Source: Acetobacter sp. UBA5411
Lineage (GTDB): Bacteria > Pseudomonadota > Alphaproteobacteria > Acetobacterales > Acetobacteraceae
Direction: 5' to 3'
Length of the DNA stretch: 29,206 nucleotides
Assembly: GCF_002409645.1 (NCBI RefSeq)
Contig: NZ_DHNR01000028.1
Span: 1-29,206, forward strand
The notes under the pieces are model-generated. The model ran no database searches, had not been told where the DNA came from, and was given only the letters and a program-made list of their open reading frames with translations. Shown here one piece after another: positions 1-8,316 of this stretch. The translations under genes were made by a program, and so were the position numbers. Numbering within the stretch: the stretch's first letter is position 1; each line of letters opens with the position of its first letter.

Positions 1-57
1 TGGCTATGAGTCCTGAGCCTAGCCAACGGTTCTTTTATCCTCCATCTGTATCCATTT

Positions 58-1527
58 TCATGAAAATCTTTTGCTTCGAAAAACTTTTTTTGAGACTTGG
101 ATAAAAATTCTTTTAGATGAAGGATCAAACACTATAGCAGCAACAGAAAAAGCTAAAAATGACAATAGAGACGCAAGAAGAGACTGAATAATTGTCATTG
201 GCACCAGAATTGATACCAAAGTGCATATCAGCATTAAACCAATCACCGGAAGCAGACGCTTTTGCTTATGATCAATACATCCACTGAGTAAAAAAAGAGC
301 AATACAATTAATACTAACCCTTAAAGTCCAAGCAAGGGCTGCGCCCGCAAGACCCATCCATTGAATAAGTTGATATAGCACTGCAAAAAAAGGCAAAATC
401 TCGATAAGACTGATCTTGGCAGTAATATTTGGACGCCCTTGTGCCTGAAGAAAATTGTATGGCAAGAAAGCGACACCATTAATCCAAGCCCCGAATAGCA
501 GGATTTGTGCAACTGTTGCTGATTCAGCGGCGAAACGTGCTCCGATCCATAAATGTAAAAATGAACTACTAAACAAAATTGCCGGCCCCGAAATAATACC
601 AAATCCGTAAGCAAGTGTTCCGGCCGTATTTTGTGTGATTTCCATAGCTTCAACACGCGATACGCGAGACATCCGAGGGAAAAGCGTACGCGCTAGAGCA
701 GTCGCAACAATTTGTGACCGCATCGCTAAATTCATTGGAACTGAGTAATTGGCCACAGCTCCAGATCCCAGAATGGACCCAATAACAACCTGATTTGTCG
801 TATCCAGTAAGGGATTGAGCAAATTTGATACGCTTACCCAAGAACCGTAGCCAAACAGTTTACGCAACCAGACACGATCAAAAACCATCACATGAAGTGG
901 CCGCTCTATTTTCATAATCTGGTAAAAACTAGCTACAACATAAAACAAGCGAACAGCGACCAGAGCAGGAAGAACAACTAAAAGAGAAGGACTCCAAATA
1001 AACGCACTCGCCAATGGAACGACCTGCCCGCCAACATTGGAAAGGACATTCAATGTATTTGATAAAGCAAACCGTTCATGTGCCTCAATTGCTCCCTTCA
1101 GCACACTACCAATCATACCAAGAGGCAACATGGCGGCCATCCAAGGATAAGCTGCAATTACTTCAGATTTTAAATCATCTGGTATTTTAATAAAATCCGA
1201 AAAAATCACGTGTCCTACAAGCAGCATCGCAATACCACCAATAATACCAAGGGCAAGATTCGTATAAATAGCTGTCATAAGTACCCGTGACCTTGTAAAT
1301 GTATCATCGGGCGGAAGCTTTGCTAGCGCATTTGAAGATGCACGAGACATACCAAAGTCAAGGAATTCAAAGTATCCCAAGAACACCCAGCATAATGTTA
1401 CGATCCCATATCTTGGGAGACCTATTCCATGAATATACAATGGGACAACTGCGAGCGAAATTATTATAGGGACAACAGCTCCAATAATATTGAAGATAAA
1501 ACCGGAAGATAAATTTCTTTTACTCAT
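58..1527 (-). CDS. Wzx-like polysaccharide flippase (MOP superfamily)
   Basis: Integral inner-membrane protein of 489 aa, built almost wholly of hydrophobic segments (about 12-14 predicted by eye) with short charged loops. This is typical of MOP-superfamily O-antigen, teichoic acid or exopolysaccharide flippases, which move lipid-linked oligosaccharides across the inner membrane. The frame is open 25 codons further upstream, but the ATG at 1527 (protein start MSKRNLSSGF) has a strong GGAG six bases before it, so I chose it. It follows the glycosyltransferase by 31 bp on the same strand, so the two are probably cotranscribed. Codon use and base composition are AT-rich compared with genes beyond 3 kb, as is common in horizontally exchanged polysaccharide loci. 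The exact substrate cannot be told from sequence. Confidence 0.85.
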   Translation of the reverse strand: MSKRNLSSGFIFNIIGAVVPIIISLAVVPLYIHGIGLPRYGIVTLCWVFLGYFEFLDFGMSRASSNALAKLPPDDTFTRSRVLMTAIYTNLALGIIGGIAMLLVGHVIFSDFIKIPDDLKSEVIAAYPWMAAMLPLGMIGSVLKGAIEAHERFALSNTLNVLSNVGGQVVPLASAFIWSPSLLVVLPALVAVRLFYVVASFYQIMKIERPLHVMVFDRVWLRKLFGYGSWVSVSNLLNPLLDTTNQVVIGSILGSGAVANYSVPMNLAMRSQIVATALARTLFPRMSRVSRVEAMEITQNTAGTLAYGFGIISGPAILFSSSFLHLWIGARFAAESATVAQILLFGAWINGVAFLPYNFLQAQGRPNITAKISLIEILPFFAVLYQLIQWMGLAGAALAWTLRVSINCIALFLLSGCIDHKQKRLLPVIGLMLICTLVSILVPMTIIQSLLASLLSFLAFSVAAIVFDPSSKRIFIQVSKKVFRSKRFS

Positions 1528-1558
1528 TATATTCTCCAAAATAAGATTTAAAATAGCT

Positions 1559-2566
1559 CTATGCAGTTTGTTTAAGAAAGAAATGGAATCCTGAAACTCC
1601 AACGATTAAATCTTTTATTGGAGAACTTTTTAAAAAAGAACTCCCTCCATACAACTTTTTCCAAGCCTTAGCTCTCTTGAAAAATGATCTATTGTAGTAA
1701 ATATCAAGCCTATCTCTTATTTTATCTGACATTTTTTTATAAAAAAGATAAGATCGTTCGGCATTTTCTTTAAATGGAGAAGATGAATCTTGTGAAATTT
1801 CATAAAATATTTCTGACAATTTTTTGAAATACACCATTTTTTCTCGAAAACGCCACATAGAAATGTGGACACGATACAAGAACGTGGTAACTAGATTTTT
1901 TTTACTGAAACCATAGATGTTTTTTCCATGTTGACGATATAGTGCCAGTGGCTCCCTTATTTCAGAAATACGACCTAATCCTGAAGCAAGAGCATAAATC
2001 CATTTATCATGAGAAAGTGGGCGATCTGGATATTGTGGTTTGTAAGGGCGGTTTTTGTAGGAAAAACTCGTCAAAATTTCTCGTCTAAACATCATTGTAT
2101 TTCCCCAAGCATTTCTGTTCGGGTCTAATGTTAGAGGCTCACAGACTTTATCCTCTTGAATCCCTTGCTTTAATTCTTCAATTGGATGTAGGTTTGCATC
2201 AGTTAACATATGCACATGCAAAGCTAGAACACTCCCATCCGCAATAATTCTATCTCTTTCTACTTTAATTTTATTTGGAAGCCAGACATCATCTTGATCG
2301 CAGAATGCTATCAGTTCGTGCGTGCAATGCGTGGCGCCATATAGGAAATTATTAGCGTAGCCAAGATTTTTGTCTTTTGTCAGAATTCGAACAGGAAAAG
2401 GTGCTGTAGAAGCAAACTCCCGAACAATATCCAGCGTTCGATCAGAAGAACCATCATCGCTTACGATAAGCTCTGCAGGGTAGACTGTTTGACGAGCAAG
2501 GCTATCAAGTTGCTCCAAGATATAACGCTCACCGTTATATGTTGCCATGACTACCGAGACCTGCAT
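1559..2566 (-). CDS. Family 2 glycosyltransferase (rhamnosyltransferase-like)
   Basis: Cytoplasmic or peripheral-membrane GT-A fold glycosyltransferase of 335 aa, probably adding a sugar during exopolysaccharide or O-antigen repeat assembly. It opens with the classic GT2 start VSVVMATYNGERY, then ELIVSDDGSSDRT for nucleotide binding, then FCDQDDVW, which holds the metal-binding DxD-type motif. The N-terminal half is family-typical and the C-terminal half is lysine- and aromatic-rich. The frame extends 23 codons upstream, but the ATG at 2566 has a GGGGGAGAG ribosome site and places the GT2 strand at the N-terminus, so it is preferred. It precedes the flippase by 31 bp. Base composition is AT-rich. 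Donor and acceptor sugars are unknown; the resemblance to rhamnosyltransferases is from motif spacing only. Confidence 0.88.
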   Translation of the reverse strand: MQVSVVMATYNGERYILEQLDSLARQTVYPAELIVSDDGSSDRTLDIVREFASTAPFPVRILTKDKNLGYANNFLYGATHCTHELIAFCDQDDVWLPNKIKVERDRIIADGSVLALHVHMLTDANLHPIEELKQGIQEDKVCEPLTLDPNRNAWGNTMMFRREILTSFSYKNRPYKPQYPDRPLSHDKWIYALASGLGRISEIREPLALYRQHGKNIYGFSKKNLVTTFLYRVHISMWRFREKMVYFKKLSEIFYEISQDSSSPFKENAERSYLFYKKMSDKIRDRLDIYYNRSFFKRAKAWKKLYGGSSFLKSSPIKDLIVGVSGFHFFLKQTA

Positions 2567-3057
2567 TGACTCTCCCCCGCTCGATACAACCGCAGTTTCA
2601 CCTACATGAGAAGCCACGACATATATTCCAATCAAAAAAATATCGATAGATAACGACCTGTTATTCTATCTAGCCTGATAATTCAGCCAGGGCATAATCT
2701 GGCCTAACAGAGTCGTTTCAGAATCTTCCGCTTTTGATTCACCCTGATTGCCGACTGGGGCTGACACTCATAATCCAAGCATATTGTCTGATCTGCTATG
2801 TAACACCACAAGTGAAGTTTTCTCTGAGTCCGTTGAGAGCGGAACAACGTTCAAGTGATCGGAGTAAGCGCTACGACAGGATGGCAATCTTTGCTCCATC
2901 GGAACAAGACATGCCTCGACGGTCAACTCATGCTTTAGGCTAGAAGTCGCCGACCCGACCCGCTTCAACGAATGAAGCCTGAAGCAATATCTCTCTTAAA
3001 ATCAGTATGCCTTGCTTCTAACCCCTCGTATCCAACTATCGATATGCTGTGAATGCC
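2567..3057. other. Gene-poor gap between the polysaccharide genes and radC
   Basis: About 490 bp without a convincing gene. Short open frames of 62-69 codons on both strands show no recognisable domain and have no good ribosome site. The stretch contains the hairpin at 2645-2670 and a perfect short stem GCTTCA/TGAAGC with loop ACGAA at 2962-2978, which has no T tract on either strand. The promoter for the glycosyltransferase-flippase pair should lie here, but I see no clear -35/-10 pair. It could be eroded mobile-element or gene debris at the edge of the polysaccharide locus; I could not identify the parent. Confidence 0.5.
2634..2670 (-). terminator. AT-rich hairpin with T tract upstream of the glycosyltransferase
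   Basis: On the minus strand, GATAGAATAAC and GTTATCTATC pair around an AGGTC loop (2645-2670, one bulged base). After GATA there follows a run of seven T (2640-2634). This fits a weak intrinsic terminator or leader attenuator about 70 bp before the glycosyltransferase start. It could stop read-through from radC. The stem is AT-rich, so strength is doubtful. Confidence 0.4.
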
Positions 3058-3825
3058 TTACAGACGCCTCAACTGCTTCAGGCTGGCCCAACTCCCACCA
3101 TGTAGTGCAAACACATCATGCAGGGTGATCGCTAGAAAGCCACCCGCTCTCATCAGTTCACGTGCCAAAGGTTCGTCTAGTCCAATGACTTTTTCCGGCA
3201 CAGAGCCCTCACCACAGAGACGAATCAGGATCAGTGCTGTCGCATGAACCTCCAGAGCACGTCGGAGAATATCAGCAGCTTCCCGTTGTGTCTCTCTACC
3301 CTGACTGGAGGTTCCACAGACCGCCTCATCTGCCAGAAGGCGATTTTTATTATCGAGAAAAAGCACACGCAATTGTCCCGGAACAGCCCCTTCCAGAGCT
3401 GTGTCGAAATATCCGAGAAGGGCCTCCCAGTTTCCCAGATGAGGACGCTCCCTCGCCTCCGCTCCTCCCAGACGCTGGGCGGCCAGTGAGGACAGTCTGA
3501 GAGCCGCAATACTGTCGCTGTTCATTCCGGCGTCTTTTAAGGCCGCGACTGGCGTGGAGAGGACACCTGCGAAAGAACCAAACTGATTGATCAACGCTTT
3601 CGCCTGCGGTTTCGTGTCACCACGCGGGATGCCAAAAAACAGCATCATTTCCAGAAGCTCATAATCCGCCAGAACCGATGCTCCGCGTGCAATCACCCGC
3701 TCGCGCATTCTCTTACGATGGCCATAAGGTCCCGTACTTGCAAACGGGAGAGTGCCATCGGAATGAGAGTTGTGAGCAGAGCCGGACATGGACGGATTCA
3801 TGTCACTGAACGACATGAATGCCAA
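3058..3825 (-). CDS. radC: RadC family (JAB domain) protein with degenerate metal site
   Basis: A 255-aa RadC/UPF0758 protein. The N-terminal half carries the helix-hairpin-helix-like region usual for RadC (ELLEMMLFFGIPRGDTKPQA, then QFGSFAGVLS), and the C-terminal half aligns with the JAB/MPN domain (ALILIRLCGEGSVPEK). In ordinary RadC this place reads HNHPSG followed later by Ser and Asp. Here both histidines are missing, so zinc binding and peptidase activity look lost. The start is uncertain: a TTG at 3825 has a GGGGATGAG sequence at workable distance, and an ATG at 3816 is nine bases inside. It lies 59 bp after emrB with no visible terminator, so may be cotranscribed. The role of RadC proteins is poorly defined even where the motif is intact. 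Confidence 0.85.
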   Translation of the reverse strand: MAFMSFSDMNPSMSGSAHNSHSDGTLPFASTGPYGHRKRMRERVIARGASVLADYELLEMMLFFGIPRGDTKPQAKALINQFGSFAGVLSTPVAALKDAGMNSDSIAALRLSSLAAQRLGGAEARERPHLGNWEALLGYFDTALEGAVPGQLRVLFLDNKNRLLADEAVCGTSSQGRETQREAADILRRALEVHATALILIRLCGEGSVPEKVIGLDEPLARELMRAGGFLAITLHDVFALHGGSWASLKQLRRL

Positions 3826-3884
3826 GTCAGCTCATCCCCGCTTGCATTCCTACAAGAGCAGAAGCCCATGCAGAAAAATGTGAA

Positions 3885-5468
3885 TCAGTGCACAGCCGTC
3901 GGTTTCTCTCCGCTTTTCAATTTAGAAAGCAGAAAACAGAACGGAACAACGCAAAAAGCGACGATTCCAAAAATCATGAAGGCTTCATTGTAAGCCAGCA
4001 TCGCGACCTGCTGACTAAAATCCGCAAACAAGTGGTGTGTCGCAAAGGCATTCGCCTGCGGCTGGTGATTATGATCGATAGCGACCTGTCGTCCGCGCGC
4101 CAGATAGTCATTGTAGGGCTGATGGAATGGCGTCATCCAGTGAACCATATCCGACTGATGGGCCTGCCGACGCTCAATGATCAGGGATGTTGCACCTGAA
4201 ATACTCAGCGATCCCAGAAAATTTCGCACCATCGAAAACAGCGCCGAAGCATCCGCATTCATGGAGCGAGGCAAGGTCGCATAGGCAATGGTGGAAAGCG
4301 GAACAAACAGAAAGGCCAGACAGGCCGTCTGGCTCATGCGAAACAGCACCAGGTGCTTGAAATCAGTGGTAGGCAGGAGATGCGCTGACCAGAACAGGGC
4401 GCATCCCATCAACGCAAAACCAAGCGCGATTACCGAGCGTATCGGCATAAGCGTCATCAGTTTACCCACAATGGGAATCAGGATGATCACGGCAATACCG
4501 CCCGGCGACAGCACCAGCCCGGACAGCGTCGCGGTATAACCCATCACCTGCTGTGCGAACTGCGGCACAACGATAGCAGACGAATAAAGCAGGGCTCCCA
4601 TTGCCCCCATCAGGAACGTCGCAACAGCAAAGTTGCGATCCCTGAAGACATTCAGATCCACAGCAGGACGTTTTGTTTTCAGCAGCCAGATAACAGCACC
4701 GATGATGCCGATCGCAGCCAGCGCCGCCATGATGCAGATGAAGGTCGAGCCGAACCAGTCATCATCCTCGCCACGATCGACCATAACCTCAAGACAGCCG
4801 AAACCGAGGGTAATCAGGCTGATGCCGATCACATCGAACGGTTCACGCCGCTTCTTTGCCCAAGGCGGATCTTCCACCAGAAACCCGACGGCGATCGTGG
4901 TGAGGATACCGAACGGCACATTGATGAAGAAAATCCAGCGCCATGAAAAATTGTCAGTAATCCAGCCGCCCAGTGTCGGGCCAAGCACAGGCCCGACCAC
5001 AGCGGCAATGGCCGTCAGTCCAAAAGCCGCCGCCCGCTTCTCTGGTGGGAATACATCAAGAATGATCGACTGCTGGTTGGGCTGAAGGCCACCACCGAAG
5101 AAACCCTGCAACAGACGAAAGAGGATCAGTTCGCCCAGACTGGTGGAGATGCCGCACAGGAAGGATGTCACGGTGAACATCCCGATACAGACCATAAAGT
5201 AGAGCTTGCGACCGAACAGCTTTCCAAGCCAGCCGGAAATGGTCAGCACAATGCCATTGGCCACCAGATAGGAGGTCAGCGTCCAGGTGGCATCGTCATA
5301 TGTACTGGAAAGACTGCCGGCGATATGCGGCAGGGACACGTTCACAATGGTCGTGTCGAGAATTTCCATGAACGCCGCCATGGTCACCACGAAAGCGACG
5401 AGCCACGGATTATATTTGGGCTTCCAGTTCTCGTCCTTTTTCTCGACGTCGCTGGAGGCCACGCTCAT
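3885..5468 (-). CDS. emrB: EmrB-type multidrug efflux MFS transporter (DHA2, 14 TM)
   Basis: Inner-membrane drug:proton antiporter of 527 aa. The DHA2 family has 14 membrane spans, which fits the length and hydrophobic pattern. Visible family signatures are motif A in the loop after span 2 (GKLFGRK), and antiporter motif C (GPVLGPTLGGWI) followed by FSWRWIFFINVPFGI, all typical of EmrB/FarB/VceB proteins. The N-terminus has LDTTIVNVSLPHIAGSL, another DHA2 hallmark. It begins inside the stop codon of emrA (4-bp ATGA overlap), so the two are translationally coupled and should form one EmrAB-type pump with an outer-membrane channel encoded elsewhere. Substrates cannot be predicted; hydrophobic toxins or acids are usual. 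Confidence 0.93.
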   Translation of the reverse strand: MSVASSDVEKKDENWKPKYNPWLVAFVVTMAAFMEILDTTIVNVSLPHIAGSLSSTYDDATWTLTSYLVANGIVLTISGWLGKLFGRKLYFMVCIGMFTVTSFLCGISTSLGELILFRLLQGFFGGGLQPNQQSIILDVFPPEKRAAAFGLTAIAAVVGPVLGPTLGGWITDNFSWRWIFFINVPFGILTTIAVGFLVEDPPWAKKRREPFDVIGISLITLGFGCLEVMVDRGEDDDWFGSTFICIMAALAAIGIIGAVIWLLKTKRPAVDLNVFRDRNFAVATFLMGAMGALLYSSAIVVPQFAQQVMGYTATLSGLVLSPGGIAVIILIPIVGKLMTLMPIRSVIALGFALMGCALFWSAHLLPTTDFKHLVLFRMSQTACLAFLFVPLSTIAYATLPRSMNADASALFSMVRNFLGSLSISGATSLIIERRQAHQSDMVHWMTPFHQPYNDYLARGRQVAIDHNHQPQANAFATHHLFADFSQQVAMLAYNEAFMIFGIVAFCVVPFCFLLSKLKSGEKPTAVH

Positions 5469-6637
5469 GGGTTGCCCTGCTCCAGCTCTTCATGACCGGG
5501 ATCACGGTTCACGATATGCCCGTCAGCACTGCGCGCCGGAGCACTATCCGTATGCACGACCGGCACGACAGAAAGACCCAGCGCCAGCGGGATATCCGGG
5601 TTCAGTCCGCTGTCGATGCGGATCTTCACGGGCACACGCTGCACGATCTTCACATAGTTGCCGGTCGCGTTTTCAGGTGGGAAAGCACTGAAGGTCGCAC
5701 CCGTTCCCTTCTGCAGCGAGTCGATATGACCGTGCAGATTATGGGAAGGATAGGCATCGACAGAGATGTCGACCAACTGTCCCGGCCGCATGCTGGTGAT
5801 CTGCGTTTCCTTGTAATTCGCGATCACCCAGACTTCCGGCTCAACAATTGAGAAGAGGCTCTGTCCGGCCGTCACATAATTACCGCGCTCGATATTACGC
5901 TGTGAAATCCAGCCGTCATGAGGCGCACGGATTTCTGTCCAGCCCAGATTCAACTCAGCCTTGACCAGAGCCGCTTTTGCATTGGCCAGATCGGCTGTGT
6001 CTCCCGCAACCGCCGCCCGCACATTGCCAATATTCGGCTCGACCGGCGTCGCGATCACAACCTGTGCCTGAGCCTGCTGCACATGGGCTCTGGCCTGATC
6101 CAACGCAGCTTTGGAATAATCAATATCCTGCTGCGTTGTCGCCGCATGCTCGACCGAATGCTGACGACGATAATCAGTCAGCGCCTTGAACTCTTCCGCC
6201 TTTGCCGCAGAAAGCTCTGCCTGCGCCGCCGTCAGTCGTCCGGGGAAGTTTTTCTCCGCCACAGCCAGCATCATCTCGTGGGCGGTCATGCTGGCCTGAC
6301 TCTGCTGAACACTGGCGACAGCACGGTCGCGTTCGGCCTGCCAGTCGCGGTTGTCGATGCGGGCCAGCAGATCTCCAGCATGGACGAACTGGTTATCGTC
6401 CACCAGCAGTTCGGTCACATAACCGGAGACGTGCGGCGCAATGGTAATGGAGCGTCCAGCCGTAAAAGCGTCATCCGTCTCGATTTCGAAGCGATGCAGG
6501 AACCAGTAAATGGCGCCACCCACAATGACCAGCAGGAGCACGAGAATAAGAATGACGCGGATAAGCGGATTCCGCTTTTTCTCCGGCTTCTTCTTTTCGC
6601 CCTGCGTGCTGTCCTGTGTCTGCTGTCCCTCGGCCAT
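5465..6637 (-). CDS. emrA: EmrA/HlyD-type membrane fusion protein
   Basis: Periplasmic adaptor of 390 aa that links the EmrB antiporter to an outer-membrane channel. A charged cytoplasmic leader (KKKPEKKRNP) is followed by one membrane span at about residues 25-48. Next come the biotinyl-lipoyl-like half (EIETDDAFTAGRSITIAPHV and VDDNQFVHAGDLLARID), a long alanine- and glutamine-rich helical hairpin (about 90-220), then the returning lipoyl half (TEIRAPHDGWISQRNIERG) and beta barrel. This domain order is that of EmrA. The ATG at 6637 has a GGAG five bases ahead. It is the first gene of the pump operon and lies below the palindromes at 6673-6718. No regulator gene is adjacent. Confidence 0.93.
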   Translation of the reverse strand: MAEGQQTQDSTQGEKKKPEKKRNPLIRVILILVLLLVIVGGAIYWFLHRFEIETDDAFTAGRSITIAPHVSGYVTELLVDDNQFVHAGDLLARIDNRDWQAERDRAVASVQQSQASMTAHEMMLAVAEKNFPGRLTAAQAELSAAKAEEFKALTDYRRQHSVEHAATTQQDIDYSKAALDQARAHVQQAQAQVVIATPVEPNIGNVRAAVAGDTADLANAKAALVKAELNLGWTEIRAPHDGWISQRNIERGNYVTAGQSLFSIVEPEVWVIANYKETQITSMRPGQLVDISVDAYPSHNLHGHIDSLQKGTGATFSAFPPENATGNYVKIVQRVPVKIRIDSGLNPDIPLALGLSVVPVVHTDSAPARSADGHIVNRDPGHEELEQGNP

Positions 6638-6672
6638 GCCGTCTCCGTCCGCCTGCTACCGGGCTTTTCAAT

Positions 6673-6718
6673 GGTCAGCGCCGCTGCTGATGGTGCGCTG
6701 ACCGATCGGTTCGGTCAG
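6673..6718 (-). promoter_or_regulatory. Overlapping palindromes before emrAB, candidate TetR-type operator
   Basis: Two perfect inverted repeats sit 36-81 bp upstream of the emrA start codon. The first is GGTCAGCGC (6673-6681) with GCGCTGACC (6695-6703), spacer 13 bp. The second is CTGACCGA (6698-6705) with TCGGTCAG (6711-6718), spacer 5 bp. They share the central CTGACC half-site, so three half-sites alternate in orientation. The shorter dyad resembles operators of TetR-family repressors that control efflux pumps. A clear -35/-10 pair is not visible. Confidence 0.5.
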
Positions 6719-6815
6719 TTTCATCGCATGCCAGCGTCGCCCCATCAAGTCGGGAGCATGACACCACTGCTCCAGAAGCCTTCGAAATTAACGAAATAAT
6801 GCCGCCGTCGCGCCC

Positions 6816-8288
6816 TTATAGACCGGGATCGCCCGGCAATGTTTCCCAGCCCAGACCGATAATCGCCGCACGACGTCGGCCCGCTCCATCCAGCCTGAGC
6901 ACGATGACATTCTGCTCTTCCAACCATCCCAGAATACGGCGCGCCCGCCCGGTCGAGTGCGTCCCATAAACCTTGGCGATTGTCGTATCGGAAGGACAAA
7001 CCGCCTGTTCCAACGCAGCGCGCGCCAGATAGAGAAACACACCCTGCATGTCTTCGGGCAGCGTGGAAGCAACAGCTTCCGCTTCCTGCCACTCGGCAGA
7101 CTCGGCGGCTTCAACACTGATACCACTCCGGGCGGACGCAAGGGCGCGCCGGAAACTCTTCATATCCATCGCGTCACGGCCGAATCCGGCGATACGACAC
7201 CGAACCAGAAAGTCCTGATAGAGCGAAGCGGGCGGACGGAACCCGCCATCGTCTTCCGCCAGCACATCCCGCAACACCGCTTCCATCTGTTGGCGACGCT
7301 CACGGGGATCGACACAATCCTCATCGTCTGAGGCATCTGTTTCGGCCAGAGCCGCACCGTGCGTGGCAAGCTGCGTCAGCAGGTCCGGCGGCGGCGGTGC
7401 GACAGGGCGCTTTGCACGCAGCATCACTTCGGCTTCCGGGAGCGGCGCGAGAATCAGATCGGCGACCTGTTCGGTCGGCGGCCTGAACGGCTCCAGCACG
7501 GGACCGGCGGAGCGGCTTTCCGTTTCAATATTCCCGATCCGGATAGTAACTGGACGACGACACAAAGCCGGACCGAGCGCCACGAATGTGCCACGCTGAA
7601 GATCACGGAACGCCTCCGCCTGTCGCCGCTCCATGCCGAGCAGATCGGCGGCGCGCGCCATGTCGATGTCGAGAAACGTGCGGCCCATCAGAAAATTGGA
7701 CGCTTCAGCAGCGACGTTCTTGGCGAGTTTCGCCAGACGCTGCGTGGCGATCACTCCAGCCAGTCCGCGTTTACGCCCACGACACATCAGATTGGTCATG
7801 GCCCCCAGTGAGGCCCGTCTGGCTTCGTCCGAGACCTCACCCGCCGCCGCCGGTGCGAAAAGCTGGGCCTCATCCACCACGACCAGCACGGGATACCAGT
7901 GTGACCGGGGCACATCGAACATGCCGCCAAGAAAGGCCGCGGCCCGCTTCATCTGAAGATCGGCGTCCAGCCCTTCCAGATTGAGGACCACGGAAGCCCG
8001 ATGCACCCGCATCCGCTCTCCCGCGGCCTGTAAAGCCATTTCCGTATGCTCAGCTGCATCGATCACGAGATGGCTGTACGCCTCGGCCAGACTGACGAAA
8101 TCACCTTCCGGATCGATGATCGCCTGTTGCACGAGATTGCCTGTCTGCTCCAGCAGACGCCGCAGCAGGTGCGATTTTCCAGAGCCCGAATTGCCCTGCA
8201 CAAGCAGGCGGGTTGCAAGCAGTTCAGCGAGATTCATCATTGCCGGACCGCCGCCGACAATCTCGCCCAATTCGATGGTGCTGGTCAT
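6816..8288 (-). CDS. HerA-like ATP-binding protein (DUF87/VirB4-FtsK clade ATPase)
   Basis: Cytoplasmic P-loop ATPase of 490 aa. Walker A is GNSGSGKS (residues 32-39), followed by an acidic strand IIDPEGDF that is typical of HerA-type helicase central domains. Walker B is VLVVVDEAQ (134-142), and a sensor-like segment GVIATQRL lies near 180. The C-terminal third (after about 330) is helical and includes what looks like a winged-helix segment near the end (IAKVYGTHSTGRARRILGWL). The frame is open 55 codons upstream, but ATG 8288 has GGGGCGG before it and starts just before the ATPase fold. It follows the flavoprotein gene by 28 bp. Family members act as DNA translocases or helicases; there is no NurA nuclease partner here, so the role is open. 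Confidence 0.75.
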   Translation of the reverse strand: MTSTIELGEIVGGGPAMMNLAELLATRLLVQGNSGSGKSHLLRRLLEQTGNLVQQAIIDPEGDFVSLAEAYSHLVIDAAEHTEMALQAAGERMRVHRASVVLNLEGLDADLQMKRAAAFLGGMFDVPRSHWYPVLVVVDEAQLFAPAAAGEVSDEARRASLGAMTNLMCRGRKRGLAGVIATQRLAKLAKNVAAEASNFLMGRTFLDIDMARAADLLGMERRQAEAFRDLQRGTFVALGPALCRRPVTIRIGNIETESRSAGPVLEPFRPPTEQVADLILAPLPEAEVMLRAKRPVAPPPPDLLTQLATHGAALAETDASDDEDCVDPRERRQQMEAVLRDVLAEDDGGFRPPASLYQDFLVRCRIAGFGRDAMDMKSFRRALASARSGISVEAAESAEWQEAEAVASTLPEDMQGVFLYLARAALEQAVCPSDTTIAKVYGTHSTGRARRILGWLEEQNVIVLRLDGAGRRRAAIIGLGWETLPGDPGL

Positions 8289-8316
8289 GCCGCCCCGATA
8301 CAGGCCCGACTCCTGT

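Noticed and set aside
1..25. TGGCTA/TAGCCA inverted repeat at the left edge
   Set aside because: Could be a terminator after the flippase, but the sequence beyond is not in the window, so a T tract cannot be judged.
2768..2968. 66-codon minus-strand frame in the gap before radC
   Set aside because: No recognisable domain, no good ribosome site, and an overlapping frame of similar length on the other strand; probably not a gene.
6753..6773. GGAGCA/TGCTCC hairpin between the HerA-like ATPase and emrA
   Set aside because: Perfect 6-bp arms but no T tract on the minus strand, so I do not call it a terminator.
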